A DNA stretch of 64,000 bases from Glaciecola sp965660625. Its GTDB lineage: Bacteria > Pseudomonadota > Gammaproteobacteria > Enterobacterales > Alteromonadaceae. Shown here piece after piece: positions 25,983 to 35,004 of the stretch. The stretch's first letter is position 1; every line of letters starts with the position of its first letter. Location: NCBI GenBank assembly GCA_965660625.1, contig CBFIAR010000010.1:49490-113489 (forward strand). Direction: 5' to 3'. The notes beneath the pieces were generated by a model, which saw nothing but the letters and a program-made list of their open reading frames with translations, did not search any database and had not been told where the DNA came from. A program made the position numbers and the translations under genes.

Positions 25983-26714
25983 ATGCAAACTTGGGATTCA
26001 TTGATTGGCATTCAAAACAGCCTTCAAAGCAATTTTGAAAGCGCCAACGCAGATGACAGTGAGAAGCTAGATTCGATTAGCGCTTCCTTAACAACGGGAT
26101 TACGAAGCGCGCTTACTCATGTTGCCAATGAACGAGCGAAAGGCAAGGTGGTGTTCCCTATCGATGCTGATGTGTTTAACGCTTTTAAACTCACTCAAGC
26201 CGACACGTTAAAAGTGGTGATTATAGGGCAAGACCCATATCACGGCCCACAACAGTCACATGGGTTGTGTTTTTCTGTTAGCAAAGGGAATAAAATTCCC
26301 CCCTCACTGCGCAATATTTACAAAGAACTTGCAGCAGACATCCCTCACTTTGTTACGCCCACTCATGGTGATTTAAGTGATTGGGCTGAGCAGGGCGTAT
26401 TATTGCTCAATACTGTGTTGACGGTCGAGCAAGGGCAAGCGCATTCTCATAAAAAAATCGGTTGGGAGCAGTTTACTGACGGTGTAATTTCGATAATTAA
26501 CCGTGAGTATGACAATCTTGTGTTTTTATTATGGGGTGCACCAGCGCAGAAGAAAGCCATGCTGATTGATCAACAACGACATACTATACTGAGCGCCGTT
26601 CATCCATCTCCATTATCTGCACATCGTGGTTTCTTTGGCTGCCAGCATTTCAGCAAAACGAATCAAATACTGACATCACTGGGCAAGCAAGCTATCGATT
26701 GGCAGCCTAAATAG
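25983..26714 (+). CDS. ung: Uracil-DNA glycosylase
   Basis: Ung removes uracil from DNA in base-excision repair. The family-1 motifs are complete: the water-activating loop GQDPYH at 82-87 (catalytic D84), HGLCFSV, LLLNTVLTVE and the minor-groove loop HPSPLSAHRG. At 243 residues it is close to E. coli Ung (229), with a slightly longer N-terminus. AAGGAG precedes the ATG and the gene follows thrC by 21 bp without a terminator, so it is probably also read from the thr promoter. Confidence 0.97.
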   Translation: MQTWDSLIGIQNSLQSNFESANADDSEKLDSISASLTTGLRSALTHVANERAKGKVVFPIDADVFNAFKLTQADTLKVVIIGQDPYHGPQQSHGLCFSVSKGNKIPPSLRNIYKELAADIPHFVTPTHGDLSDWAEQGVLLLNTVLTVEQGQAHSHKKIGWEQFTDGVISIINREYDNLVFLLWGAPAQKKAMLIDQQRHTILSAVHPSPLSAHRGFFGCQHFSKTNQILTSLGKQAIDWQPK

Positions 26715-26719
26715 CGAGT

Positions 26720-26747
26720 CAAAAAGGCGAGTTGTACCTCGCCTTAA
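26720..26747. terminator. Bidirectional terminator between ung and the desaturase gene
   Basis: AAGGCGAG and CTCGCCTT form perfect 8-bp arms around TTGTAC. On the minus strand the hairpin ends in a T5 tract, on the plus strand in AAAAC preceded by an A-tract, so it terminates best for the desaturase gene while lying between two convergent stops. Confidence 0.8.
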
Positions 26748-26751
26748 AACG

Positions 26752-27744
26752 TTATTTTGTGTACAGGTTGGCGTTTTTGATACTTTCAAAATCGTTGAAT
26801 CTAACCCCTTCTTTTTTCATCAATTCATTAATTTTAGTGCTAATTAGCTGTCTTATGTAGAAAGGTTGATTTGGCGCATAGTGATGAATGGTATGGGTTT
26901 TGCCAAAGTTAAAACAAAACAAATGGAAGGGGGCAAACAAACGGCTTGTTAATACATGTGTTTGTTCAAAAACATTATTTACACCGCCGTAGTAATGCAT
27001 GGATGACGTTACGAAGTTTAACGATGTAGAGCGAATAATATTTGGCAGCACTAAAACCACCATTAAAAATTCAAAGACACTCAATATCGAGAGTCCCCAG
27101 CTTGGCATGTGCGTTGCTAGTGGGAAAAATACATTAATTAGGTGATAACAAATCACACTGTAAAGCACGATAAAATAGGATGTTGTAATCGGGAAGCCTG
27201 CGTTAAACACTTTCGAAAAACTAAAGTCTCTTATTTCTTGTTTGAAGCGTGCTTGATTAATAATGAGCCCGAGTAAACCATCTACAATAACTAATGCTCT
27301 TAAAAATGGATTTTTGATCCCATTGCCTACAAGTCTCTCTTCTAGGTCCTGACTAGTGCCTGAGGTGTAATGATGGTGAAGGTGTATTTTTCTTCGATAC
27401 CATGGGTTGATTGTATTAGGGCGCATTAGCCAAACGACCAGCATCATAAAATTATGAATAAGGGGATTTTTACTGAAATATTGCTTGTGAATTAGGTCAT
27501 GCTCTATTTCATGAGAAATAGAAGTGATCACCGCAGCTAAAACCACGCATAACCAGGCCGGAATGAGTGCCATGTAATATAGTGAGCCAACGCCAATAAG
27601 TGCTGCAAGTGAAAGTAGCGTAATAGATAGTCCTAAAATGTTTTGGTGTGACAGGAAAGCATACTTACTCCTAAGTAACTTTTCTTCACTCTTGATTGCT
27701 CTAACAATGGTCTTAATTGTTTCTTTTGCGTCTTGATTTTTCAT
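26752..27744 (-). CDS. Membrane fatty acid desaturase/hydroxylase
   Basis: This 330-residue membrane protein carries the three histidine boxes of di-iron desaturases: HEIEHDLIH at 78-86, HLHHH at 121-125 and HTIHH at 284-288. The hydrophobic pairs between them (about 36-76 and 185-235) are arranged as in desaturases with both termini in the cytoplasm. It should introduce a double bond or hydroxyl into an acyl chain or similar lipid; regiochemistry cannot be told. It stands alone, convergent with ung. Confidence 0.85.
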   Translation of the reverse strand: MKNQDAKETIKTIVRAIKSEEKLLRSKYAFLSHQNILGLSITLLSLAALIGVGSLYYMALIPAWLCVVLAAVITSISHEIEHDLIHKQYFSKNPLIHNFMMLVVWLMRPNTINPWYRRKIHLHHHYTSGTSQDLEERLVGNGIKNPFLRALVIVDGLLGLIINQARFKQEIRDFSFSKVFNAGFPITTSYFIVLYSVICYHLINVFFPLATHMPSWGLSILSVFEFLMVVLVLPNIIRSTSLNFVTSSMHYYGGVNNVFEQTHVLTSRLFAPFHLFCFNFGKTHTIHHYAPNQPFYIRQLISTKINELMKKEGVRFNDFESIKNANLYTK

Positions 27745-27937
27745 AGTCTAAAAGTTACCGGTGCACATGCAGAGACTATACCTGAATTTATGAAAAATCC
27801 GAAGCGCATTGTGTTAAAACTACTGCATATTTGGAAAGCAAAACGTACGACGACGCTGCCTTTTTCTCATGCGATGAACTACCTAGCAACGAGAGAACAC
27901 CGGGTTTTTTGGCTATATATTCGATAAAAGCGAGGGC

Positions 27938-27971
27938 AAAAAAAATGCCCCTCCCGGTGGAGTGGCATTTT
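27938..27971 (-). terminator. Rho-independent terminator of the DUF3545 gene
   Basis: On the minus strand AAAATGCC, a one-base bulge and CTCC pair with GGAG and GGCATTTT, and the hairpin ends in a run of eight T. It begins only seven bases past the DUF3545 stop. Confidence 0.85.
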
Positions 27972-27977
27972 ATTCTG

Positions 27978-28154
27978 CTATCGCATCATTTCATTTAATT
28001 CGTATTCTAGGTTCATATCCAAATCGTATAACTCTCGTTCGAGTTTGTATTTATCTTGGATCGCTTCAATTTCTCGCCATTTCCGTTTTTTGCTTTTCGT
28101 TTTTACCGGACGAGACTCTGTATCGATTATTGACATTAACTCGGATCTTTCCAC
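27978..28154 (-). CDS. DUF3545 family small basic protein
   Basis: The GTG at 28154 was chosen because AAGGAG lies six bases upstream. The 58-residue product matches the DUF3545 pattern: a short acidic head (SELMSIIDTES), then KTKSKKRKWREIEAI, then a charged helix (KLERELYDLDMNLEYELNEM). Its conserved KRKWREIEA core and high charge suggest a cytoplasmic protein, perhaps nucleic-acid binding, but the family's role is unknown. A strong terminator follows directly, so it is a short independent transcript or the end of one. Confidence 0.8.
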   Translation of the reverse strand: MERSELMSIIDTESRPVKTKSKKRKWREIEAIQDKYKLERELYDLDMNLEYELNEMMR

Positions 28155-28336
28155 GGGCATCTCCTTATCGAAACCGCTTACTACATAAACCATGAGTTTT
28201 ATGAACAGCATTGAGCCTCGCTGTTCATGCTTCATGTGTACCATAAACAGTGCAAAAGTAAAACACATTAATTAGCATTAATTAATCTCGGATTTGCCCT
28301 TTTGTGACATGAGTAAGCGTTTTTAAAGAATATCCT

Positions 28337-29977
28337 CTATTGTCCCCGGTTGAATTGCGCAATTAGAGCGGCAGTTGATGCGTCTAAATGCGCACCTTCT
28401 TTCGTTCCTTGAATGACATTTAACACGTCGTTTCCTAGCACTTTACCTAACTCTACACCCCATTGGTCGAATGAGTTAAGATCCCATATAGCGCCTTGAA
28501 TCAGCACTTTATGCTCATATAGCGCTACCAAAGCGCCCATTGTTTTTGGATCAAGTTGGTCAAACAAAAGTGTATTACTTGGTTTGTTACCGGGCATCGT
28601 TTTATGTGCAGCTAAGGTTGCTCGCTCCGTGTCTGATAAACCTTGGTCTGCCAAATCTTGATAACACTCTTCAAACGTTTTACCTTGCATCATGGCTTGC
28701 GTTTGCCCAAAGCAGTTAGATGCTAGCATTGCATGATGGGTATTATCTTGATTCGGCACGTTAATGGGCAACATAAAATCAGCAGGTATGGGTAAATTGC
28801 TTTGATGAATTAATTGATGAAATGAATGTTGACCATTGGTTCCTTCGCTTCCCCAAATAATAGGACCGGTGCCGTGGTCTACGGTCATTCCATTTAATGT
28901 TGTGGACTTGCCATTACTTTCCATGTCAAGTTGTTGCACATAGGCTGGAAACCCTCTTAAATAGTGGTAATAAGGCAATAACACATGGGATTGAGCGCCC
29001 ATAAAATTACGATACCAAACCCCTAAAACAGCTAAGATCACGGGTAAATTAGATGCAAAAGGTGTTGTTTTAGCGTGCTCATCCATTTCATAAGCGCCCT
29101 CCAGAACTTGCCTGAAGTTATCAAAACCGATAGCAAGACAAATCGGCAACCCAATAGCTGACCAGAGAGAGTATCTGCCGCCAACCCAATCTGCCATTGG
29201 AAATACGTTCTCGGCAGCCATACCAAATTCTGTTGCTGCTTTTACATTGGAGGACACCGCAACAAAGTGTTTGGCAATATCTAACTCAGTTGCACCTTGC
29301 TGCAAAAACCAAGCTTTAGCGCTAAGCGCGTTTTGCAGAGTCTCCTGCGTATTAAATGATTTGGAAGACATGACGAATAATGTTTCTTCATAGTCACATT
29401 CGGATAAAACGTCGTGAATATGGCAAGCATCAACATTCGCTACGAAACGAACATCTACGGCTTTAGTCCAGTAAGATTTAAGTGCTTCAGTGACTATTTT
29501 AGGGCCCAGAAATGAGCCTCCAATGCCAATACAAACTACCTTTTTAATCGACTTCCCGGTACAGCCTTTGTGCGCCCCTGAGTGCACACTTTCGGTAAAG
29601 GCTTTCATTTTGTCCAGAGTAGCGAGAACACTCGGCATTACGTCTTTGCCATCGACCATAATGGGCTTACCTGAAAAGTTTCTTAACGCGGTATGAAGTA
29701 CAGCGCGATGTTCAGTGGTATTGATTATTTCTCCTGAAAACATCGCCGCGATTTTGTCGCTGACTTGACGTTGTTCAGCGAGCTCAAAAAGTGCCGCCAA
29801 TACGTCTTCGGTAATGCGATTCTTACTATAATCAAGAGTGATACCACACGCGCTAGTTGTGTATTTAGTCGCTCGATTTTTATCATTTGCGAACCAATCA
29901 CGCATATGTTGACGTTTTACACTGGTCGACAGTGCCTCGAGTGTTGCCCATGCTTGAGTATGACGAATACGTTCCAT
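28337..29977 (-). CDS. pgi: Glucose-6-phosphate isomerase
   Basis: Pgi interconverts glucose 6-phosphate and fructose 6-phosphate. The 546-residue protein has both family signatures, around VCIGIGGSFLGPKIVTEAL and around IWGSEGTNGQHSFHQLIHQ, the latter with the catalytic His/Glu region. It also has KSFNTQETL and DWVGGRYSLWSAIGLP. Length matches the E. coli enzyme (549). The transaldolase gene lies about 210 bp upstream on the same strand, giving a sugar-phosphate pair, though the gap makes separate promoters possible. Confidence 0.98.
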   Translation of the reverse strand: MERIRHTQAWATLEALSTSVKRQHMRDWFANDKNRATKYTTSACGITLDYSKNRITEDVLAALFELAEQRQVSDKIAAMFSGEIINTTEHRAVLHTALRNFSGKPIMVDGKDVMPSVLATLDKMKAFTESVHSGAHKGCTGKSIKKVVCIGIGGSFLGPKIVTEALKSYWTKAVDVRFVANVDACHIHDVLSECDYEETLFVMSSKSFNTQETLQNALSAKAWFLQQGATELDIAKHFVAVSSNVKAATEFGMAAENVFPMADWVGGRYSLWSAIGLPICLAIGFDNFRQVLEGAYEMDEHAKTTPFASNLPVILAVLGVWYRNFMGAQSHVLLPYYHYLRGFPAYVQQLDMESNGKSTTLNGMTVDHGTGPIIWGSEGTNGQHSFHQLIHQSNLPIPADFMLPINVPNQDNTHHAMLASNCFGQTQAMMQGKTFEECYQDLADQGLSDTERATLAAHKTMPGNKPSNTLLFDQLDPKTMGALVALYEHKVLIQGAIWDLNSFDQWGVELGKVLGNDVLNVIQGTKEGAHLDASTAALIAQFNRGQ

Positions 29978-30186
29978 GGTTGAGTCTCCATTTGTGTCCT
30001 AATTTCCACTAAATAAGTGCTGAAAAGGCATAATAAGCGATAAGTAAGCAGTCATAAGTCATGCCTGAAATTTACACATGACATAGACATTGTCTACACA
30101 ACAGTCCGAAACAGCGGATTATTTGCGCGTTGATTGTTACTGTTTATTTAACTACACAATATAAAATGTATGTAAAGCAACTGAGC

Positions 30187-31140
30187 CTATAACATTTTGC
30201 TCAGCAAGGCTTCTAATTTGACTTGATCGCCAGCGAAGTTACGAATACCCTCTGCTAGCTTTTCAGTAGCCATTGCATTTTCATTCATATCCCATTTAAA
30301 TTGTGCTTCAGATATTTTGTCAGCGACATTTTTTACTTTACCGCTGTCGACTAAATATGGCTTTACTTCGCCCGGTGCGTTAGAAAGTTCTTCGAGCAAC
30401 TGCGGACTAATTGTTAAACGATCGCAGCCTGCTAGACACAGTATTTCGTCGATATTGCGGAAGCTCGCGCCCATGACTACTGTTTTGTAACCGTATGACT
30501 TGTAATAATTATAGATTTCGGTGACCGAAACAACACCGGGGTCTTCATTACCAGCATAATCCGTTTTACCTGTATTGGCTTTGAACCAATCCAGAATTCG
30601 ACCTACGAATGGCGAAATTAAAAACACACCTGCTTCAGCACAAGCTCTCGCTTGAGCGAAACTGAATAGAAGTGTCAAATTACAGTTGATGCCTTCTTTT
30701 TCTAAAATCTCGGCGGCTTTTATGCCCTCCCAAGTAGACGCAATTTTAATTAGAATACGAGACTTATCGATACCTGCATCGGCGTATAGTTTAATCAATT
30801 TGTGAGCTTTTTGTACGGTTGCTACCGTATCAAAACTTAACCTAGCATCGACTTCGGTTGAAATACGACCAGGAATGACATTGACGATTTCATGCCCAAT
30901 GGCGACAGCTAGTTTATCGCCAGCGTCAATGAGTTGTTGTTCCGGGTTGCTTGATTGAGCCTTCGCCCATTCTACAGACTCTTGGATTAACTGAGCGTAC
31001 TGAGGCAATGAAGCAGCTTTGAGCAGCAATGAAGGGTTAGTTGTGGCATCTACCGGTTGGTACTTTTTAATCGCTTCAATGTCACCAGTATCGGCTACTA
31101 CGGTGGTCAGAGTGCGCAATGATTCAAGTTGTGTTGTCAT
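30187..31140 (-). CDS. tal: Transaldolase
   Basis: This 317-residue enzyme transfers dihydroxyacetone units in the non-oxidative pentose phosphate pathway. The TalA/TalB family pattern is clear: VDATTNPSLLLKA near the start, the Schiff-base lysine in SRILIKIASTWEGI, NLTLLFSFAQA and PFVGRILDW. E. coli TalB has 317 residues, the same length. It lies divergent from yaaA and upstream of pgi. Which E. coli paralogue (talA or talB) it corresponds to is not decided. Confidence 0.97.
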   Translation of the reverse strand: MTTQLESLRTLTTVVADTGDIEAIKKYQPVDATTNPSLLLKAASLPQYAQLIQESVEWAKAQSSNPEQQLIDAGDKLAVAIGHEIVNVIPGRISTEVDARLSFDTVATVQKAHKLIKLYADAGIDKSRILIKIASTWEGIKAAEILEKEGINCNLTLLFSFAQARACAEAGVFLISPFVGRILDWFKANTGKTDYAGNEDPGVVSVTEIYNYYKSYGYKTVVMGASFRNIDEILCLAGCDRLTISPQLLEELSNAPGEVKPYLVDSGKVKNVADKISEAQFKWDMNENAMATEKLAEGIRNFAGDQVKLEALLSKML

Positions 31141-31288
31141 TTTTTTGCCTTAGAATGGGATAATGCGTCTAGATTACCGATTGTAGCGGCAACTGGCTAT
31201 AACAGATTGATGCTTTTTATATCATGATAGATAGAAATTTCTAAAATTGACCCCATATTCTTCATGCACACACAGAAAAGGACAGATA

Positions 31289-32116
31289 GTGACTATGTTA
31301 ATGGTTGTTTCTCCAGCAAAAAATCTCGATTTCGAATCCTCATTACCAGTCAAAGAGTTTACTCAACCCAGTATGTTGGGGGATGCTAAAATCTTGGTAC
31401 AAACCTGCAAAAAACTAGCGCCAAGTGATTTAGCGAGCTTGATGCATATCAGTGACAAACTATCCATCTTGAATGCAGAACGATTTTCAAGTTTTACACT
31501 GCCTTTTACCCCTGATAATGCCCGCCAATCCATATTTGCTTTTAACGGTGACGTGTATGCTGGTCTTGATGCCAAAAGCTTAAAGGAGGACGATATTCAG
31601 TTTGCCCAAAAGCATCTTCGAATTTTATCTGGGCTGTATGGTTTGTTGCGTCCGCTCGACTTAATGCAAGCTTATCGCCTGGAAATGGGAACAAAACTAA
31701 AAAATCCTCGCGGTAGCACGTTATATGAGTTTTGGGGCGATTCAATTACTCAAGCATTAAATAAAGCACTGGAGGATGCTAAGGGACCAGGCCCAGTTGG
31801 AACGAACACGAGTGTTCAAGAGCTGGACGGCAATGTGCTGGTGAACTTGGCCAGTAATGAATATTTTACTTCTGTTAAGAAAAAACGCCTTAATGCAACT
31901 ATCATCACACCTCATTTTAAAGATGAAAAAAACGGCAAATATAAAATTATCAGTTTTTACGCTAAAAAAGCGCGTGGCCTAATGGCTAGGTACATTATCG
32001 AAAATCGCATCACTTCGGTGTCACAACTGAAAAACTTTGATAGTGCTGGGTATCAATATAATGATGCAGAGAGCACTGCGACAGAACTGGTATTTAAACG
32101 AGCAGAGCAAAGCTAA
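31289..32116 (+). CDS. yaaA: Peroxide stress protein YaaA (DUF328)
   Basis: The GTG at 31289 has AAGGA six bases upstream; an ATG two codons later is possible. The 275-residue product aligns with E. coli YaaA: VVSPAKNLDFES, ISDKLSILNAERF, QKHLRILSGLYGLLRPLDLM, FYAKKARGLMARYIIENR and the C-terminal ELVFKR. YaaA lowers free intracellular iron and limits Fenton damage during peroxide stress in E. coli. A short glycine/proline-rich insertion before VLVNLASNEYF is absent from E. coli. It is divergent from tal and convergent with the DUF4426 gene. Confidence 0.95.
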   Translation: MTMLMVVSPAKNLDFESSLPVKEFTQPSMLGDAKILVQTCKKLAPSDLASLMHISDKLSILNAERFSSFTLPFTPDNARQSIFAFNGDVYAGLDAKSLKEDDIQFAQKHLRILSGLYGLLRPLDLMQAYRLEMGTKLKNPRGSTLYEFWGDSITQALNKALEDAKGPGPVGTNTSVQELDGNVLVNLASNEYFTSVKKKRLNATIITPHFKDEKNGKYKIISFYAKKARGLMARYIIENRITSVSQLKNFDSAGYQYNDAESTATELVFKRAEQS

Positions 32117-32168
32117 AATTCAACAGCCTGATGTCGATAATGTATCGAAATCAGGCTTTGATTGCTGT

Positions 32169-32645
32169 TTATTCAACGTACATTTCTTGCTGCAGCTGCA
32201 GTGTTTGCGTCTCGTTACCCTGCTGAATATCAATGTTGAAACGAAATTTTTCTTTGTGCGCATAGGAAAATACAGCCAAATAATAAATAGCATCACCCTC
32301 TGTTATTTTCTTAAATGACAGTTTCTTACTGCTGCCTAATAAATTTCTAGCAGTACCAGTAATCGAAACATTTTGTGCAGTCTTGTCGTTGCGGTCTAGC
32401 ACTGAAATGTTTACCAATGCATTATATTTACTGCGCACTATATTATTTGCTTTGGCTATTTCAGGTGTTAAAAAGGTGGTTGAAAGCACTATGTGGTGCA
32501 CTTCCCAATTACCTAACAGGGTTTTTTCTTCTGCGTTTGCGGTAGATTGCAAAAACAGTGATGCGAGTGATAGGAACCCTAGTGTTAAGACTATACGTGT
32601 TTTGGGTATGAAATTAATGCTTAGCTGAGTGACTGAGAATGTCAT
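32169..32645 (-). CDS. DUF4426 family secreted protein
   Basis: The ATG at 32645 follows AGGAG with five-base spacing. A signal peptide of about 38 residues ends at STANA. The 120-residue mature part matches DUF4426: LLGNWEVHHIVLSTTFLTPEIAK, SKYNALVNISV and VSITGTARNLLG, which read as a small periplasmic beta-sandwich. The gene closes the yggS-proC-yggT block, where DUF4426 genes are commonly found in gammaproteobacteria. The function is unknown. Confidence 0.83.
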   Translation of the reverse strand: MTFSVTQLSINFIPKTRIVLTLGFLSLASLFLQSTANAEEKTLLGNWEVHHIVLSTTFLTPEIAKANNIVRSKYNALVNISVLDRNDKTAQNVSITGTARNLLGSSKKLSFKKITEGDAIYYLAVFSYAHKEKFRFNIDIQQGNETQTLQLQQEMYVE

Positions 32646-32737
32646 GACTTCTCCTGTTAGTTAATCGCACTGTTTTAAGTAAATACCGCTTACAGCATTT
32701 CGAGTTGATGCTGCATGCGGTTTATATTAAGTCGGAA

Positions 32738-33280
32738 TTATAGTAAGTACGGTAAATATTGACCAATCAGATCTAATGCGAATTGCAGTGCCAAAATAAG
32801 CACTAGCGGAGAAAAATCTAAACCGCCAAGTGTCGGTAAGAATTGACGAATAGGTGCTAGTAAAGGGTCTGTTAGCTGATGCAAAACAAAGCGTATTGAG
32901 GGACCAATGTTCGGTGCAAAGCTTAATATCATGTTAGCTATTAAGGCAATGAAAAGCAGCCAGAACGCACTTTTTAAGAGGCCAAACAACACTAAGATGA
33001 GGGTAGATAACACGGGAAGCATTGTGCCGCTGAGTATCAATATGAATACAAATTTCGCAAGAATGACGACAAATGCAAACAAAAATGTGGCTGTGTCGAA
33101 TCGGCCCAACGCTGGAATGACTCGGCGCAGTGGACCAACAGCTGGCTGGGTCGCTTTTACCACAAATTGACTAAATGGATTATAGAAATCAGCGCGCGCC
33201 CATTGCAGCCAAAGCCTTGCCAATATAATCATGGTGTAAGTATCAAATAACAAGGTAATTAAATTATTGAATGCTAACAT
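32738..33280 (-). CDS. YggT family integral membrane protein
   Basis: This 180-residue protein contains two YggT repeats, each with a hydrophobic pair around a conserved NPFSQFVVKATQPAVGPLRRVIP or LTDPLLAPIRQFLPTLGG motif. The location downstream of proC and yggS is the usual one in gammaproteobacteria. YggT proteins are linked by genetics to osmotic tolerance and, in other phyla, to septum or photosystem assembly; the local role is unknown. Start spacing to proC is 17 bp, so they are cotranscribed. Confidence 0.93.
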   Translation of the reverse strand: MLAFNNLITLLFDTYTMIILARLWLQWARADFYNPFSQFVVKATQPAVGPLRRVIPALGRFDTATFLFAFVVILAKFVFILILSGTMLPVLSTLILVLFGLLKSAFWLLFIALIANMILSFAPNIGPSIRFVLHQLTDPLLAPIRQFLPTLGGLDFSPLVLILALQFALDLIGQYLPYLL

Positions 33281-33297
33281 CTTGGATTCCGTTTGAG

Positions 33298-34119
33298 TTA
33301 AAAGTCAGATGACATTTCTATCGCTCTTGAAACAGCAGCCTGCATGGCTTTGCTTACAATTGCTTCTAGTTTGTTTTGTTGGAAGGTACGAATTGCTTCG
33401 TGGGTTGTCCCTCCTTTAGAGGTAACTTGGGCTCTGAGTTCACTAATTTCAAGGTCTGGATTGTGACAAATCATTTCAGCACTGCCGAGCAATGCTTGTT
33501 GCACTAATAAGCGCGAGTCATCTTTACTCAATCCCATTTTAATGGCTTCATCTTGCATTGCTTGTGCAAATAAAAATACATACGCCGGACTGCTTCCTGC
33601 TGCTGCAATGACCGTATTAATTTGACTATCTTCTTTTACCCACAGTATTTTACCAACGTGTTTCATCACATGAGCAACAAAGTCGCGATCCTCTTGTGCT
33701 ACTGAATCTGGAGCATAAAGCCCCGTCATACCTTTGCTGAGTGAGGAGGGCGTGTTTGGCATTGTGCGTATTACTTGCTTGTAATCACCTAGCATTTCGA
33801 TGAAACGAGCAGTGCTTATGCCAGCCGCAATTGACACAATAATTTTGCCATCAAGCGATGTCTTCTGAATAAGATCTGCACAGGTTGCCGCCATAATTTG
33901 CGGTTTAACCGACATAATGACCACTTCACCGGCTTCACAGGCATCAATGTTTGATTGGGTAGTATTGATACCAAAATCGTTAGATAGCGCTTCTAATTTG
34001 GGCATAGAGGGATTGGAAGCAGTAATCAACTTAGGATCATAACCGCCATTCACTAAACCACTGATAATACTCCTGGGCATATTCCCTGCACCGATGAAAC
34101 TTAACTTACGTGCTTGCAT
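33298..34119 (-). CDS. proC: Pyrroline-5-carboxylate reductase
   Basis: ProC reduces pyrroline-5-carboxylate to proline with NAD(P)H. The 273-residue protein has an N-terminal Rossmann loop (FIGAGNMPRSIISGLV), the mid-domain VIRTMPNTPSSLSKGMTGLYA and the dimerisation/active-site segment with AAAGSSPAYVFLFAQAM and TSKGGTTHEAI. Length matches E. coli ProC (269). It is the middle gene of yggS-proC-yggT on the minus strand. Confidence 0.98.
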   Translation of the reverse strand: MQARKLSFIGAGNMPRSIISGLVNGGYDPKLITASNPSMPKLEALSNDFGINTTQSNIDACEAGEVVIMSVKPQIMAATCADLIQKTSLDGKIIVSIAAGISTARFIEMLGDYKQVIRTMPNTPSSLSKGMTGLYAPDSVAQEDRDFVAHVMKHVGKILWVKEDSQINTVIAAAGSSPAYVFLFAQAMQDEAIKMGLSKDDSRLLVQQALLGSAEMICHNPDLEISELRAQVTSKGGTTHEAIRTFQQNKLEAIVSKAMQAAVSRAIEMSSDF

Positions 34120-34231
34120 GTTTCTCCTTTATATTTGTTAATTAATGAATTTTTTATTGTTGCCCGACATTAGACGGCGACAAATTCTTGTAACCACATA
34201 TCACTGTGGGCATGATAAGCCAAGGTCGATA

Positions 34232-34921
34232 TCAGTCACGAGCGCCAAAAATAGCAGTGCCAACACGAACAATTGTTGAGCCACATTCAATCGCCGCTGG
34301 TATGTCGCCACTCATGCCAATCGACAGGGTATCAAATTGTGGATACTTTTGCTGGCAAGTAGCAAATAAAGCCTGCACTTTTCTAAAAGAGGCCAGTTGC
34401 TCTGATTTTACGTCACTTGCTTTGGGAATAGCCATTAAACCTCTTACGCATAAGTGGTCCAGTTTTTCGCAATCTGACAATAGCGGCATTAGTTCATGCC
34501 GCAATATACCGGCTTTGCTTTCTTCTTCGTCAATATTAATTTGAATGCAGATATTGAGCGGGGTGGCGTAATGAGGGCGTTGCTCATGCAAACGTTTGGC
34601 AATTTTATAGCGATCGACTGAATGCATCCAATCGAAATTTTCTGCCACCAAACGACTCTTGTTTGACTGCAAAGGACCGATAAAATGCCAAGTGATATCA
34701 GTTAAGTGCTTTAGTTCAGCTATTTTATCGACGCCTTCTTGCACATAATTTTCACCAAAGGAACGGTGTCCAGCTTCATACGCAAGAACAATATCCGATA
34801 CCGGTTTGGTTTTACTTACGGCTAACAATCCAATATTGTTCGGATTACGACCGGCCTGCATCGCGCACTGTTTTATTTGAGCACGAACTAACAGAAGGTT
34901 TTCGGCAATATGATTTGTCAT
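34232..34921 (-). CDS. yggS: YggS/PROSC family PLP homeostasis protein
   Basis: The ATG at 34921 is preferred to an upstream TTG, giving 229 residues. The fold-III PLP barrel is recognisable from LLAVSKTKPV (PLP lysine), RSFGENYVQEGVDK, WHFIGPLQSNKSR, LNICIQINIDEE and LSIGMSGDIPAAIECGSTIVRVG. Members bind PLP without a known reaction and maintain vitamin B6 and amino acid balance. It is divergent from pilT and heads the proC operon. Confidence 0.97.
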   Translation of the reverse strand: MTNHIAENLLLVRAQIKQCAMQAGRNPNNIGLLAVSKTKPVSDIVLAYEAGHRSFGENYVQEGVDKIAELKHLTDITWHFIGPLQSNKSRLVAENFDWMHSVDRYKIAKRLHEQRPHYATPLNICIQINIDEEESKAGILRHELMPLLSDCEKLDHLCVRGLMAIPKASDVKSEQLASFRKVQALFATCQQKYPQFDTLSIGMSGDIPAAIECGSTIVRVGTAIFGARD

Positions 34922-35004
34922 AAATAGATTTCTCAAGTTTTAGTATTACAAGATTAATTTGTACACGCGTTCGTATCAGCAATTATTTTTTGGAGTAACC
35001 TACA

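Noticed and set aside
27733..27927. Plus-strand frame of 64 codons divergent from the desaturase gene
   Set aside because: It overlaps the start of the desaturase gene, lacks a ribosome-binding site and resembles no family.
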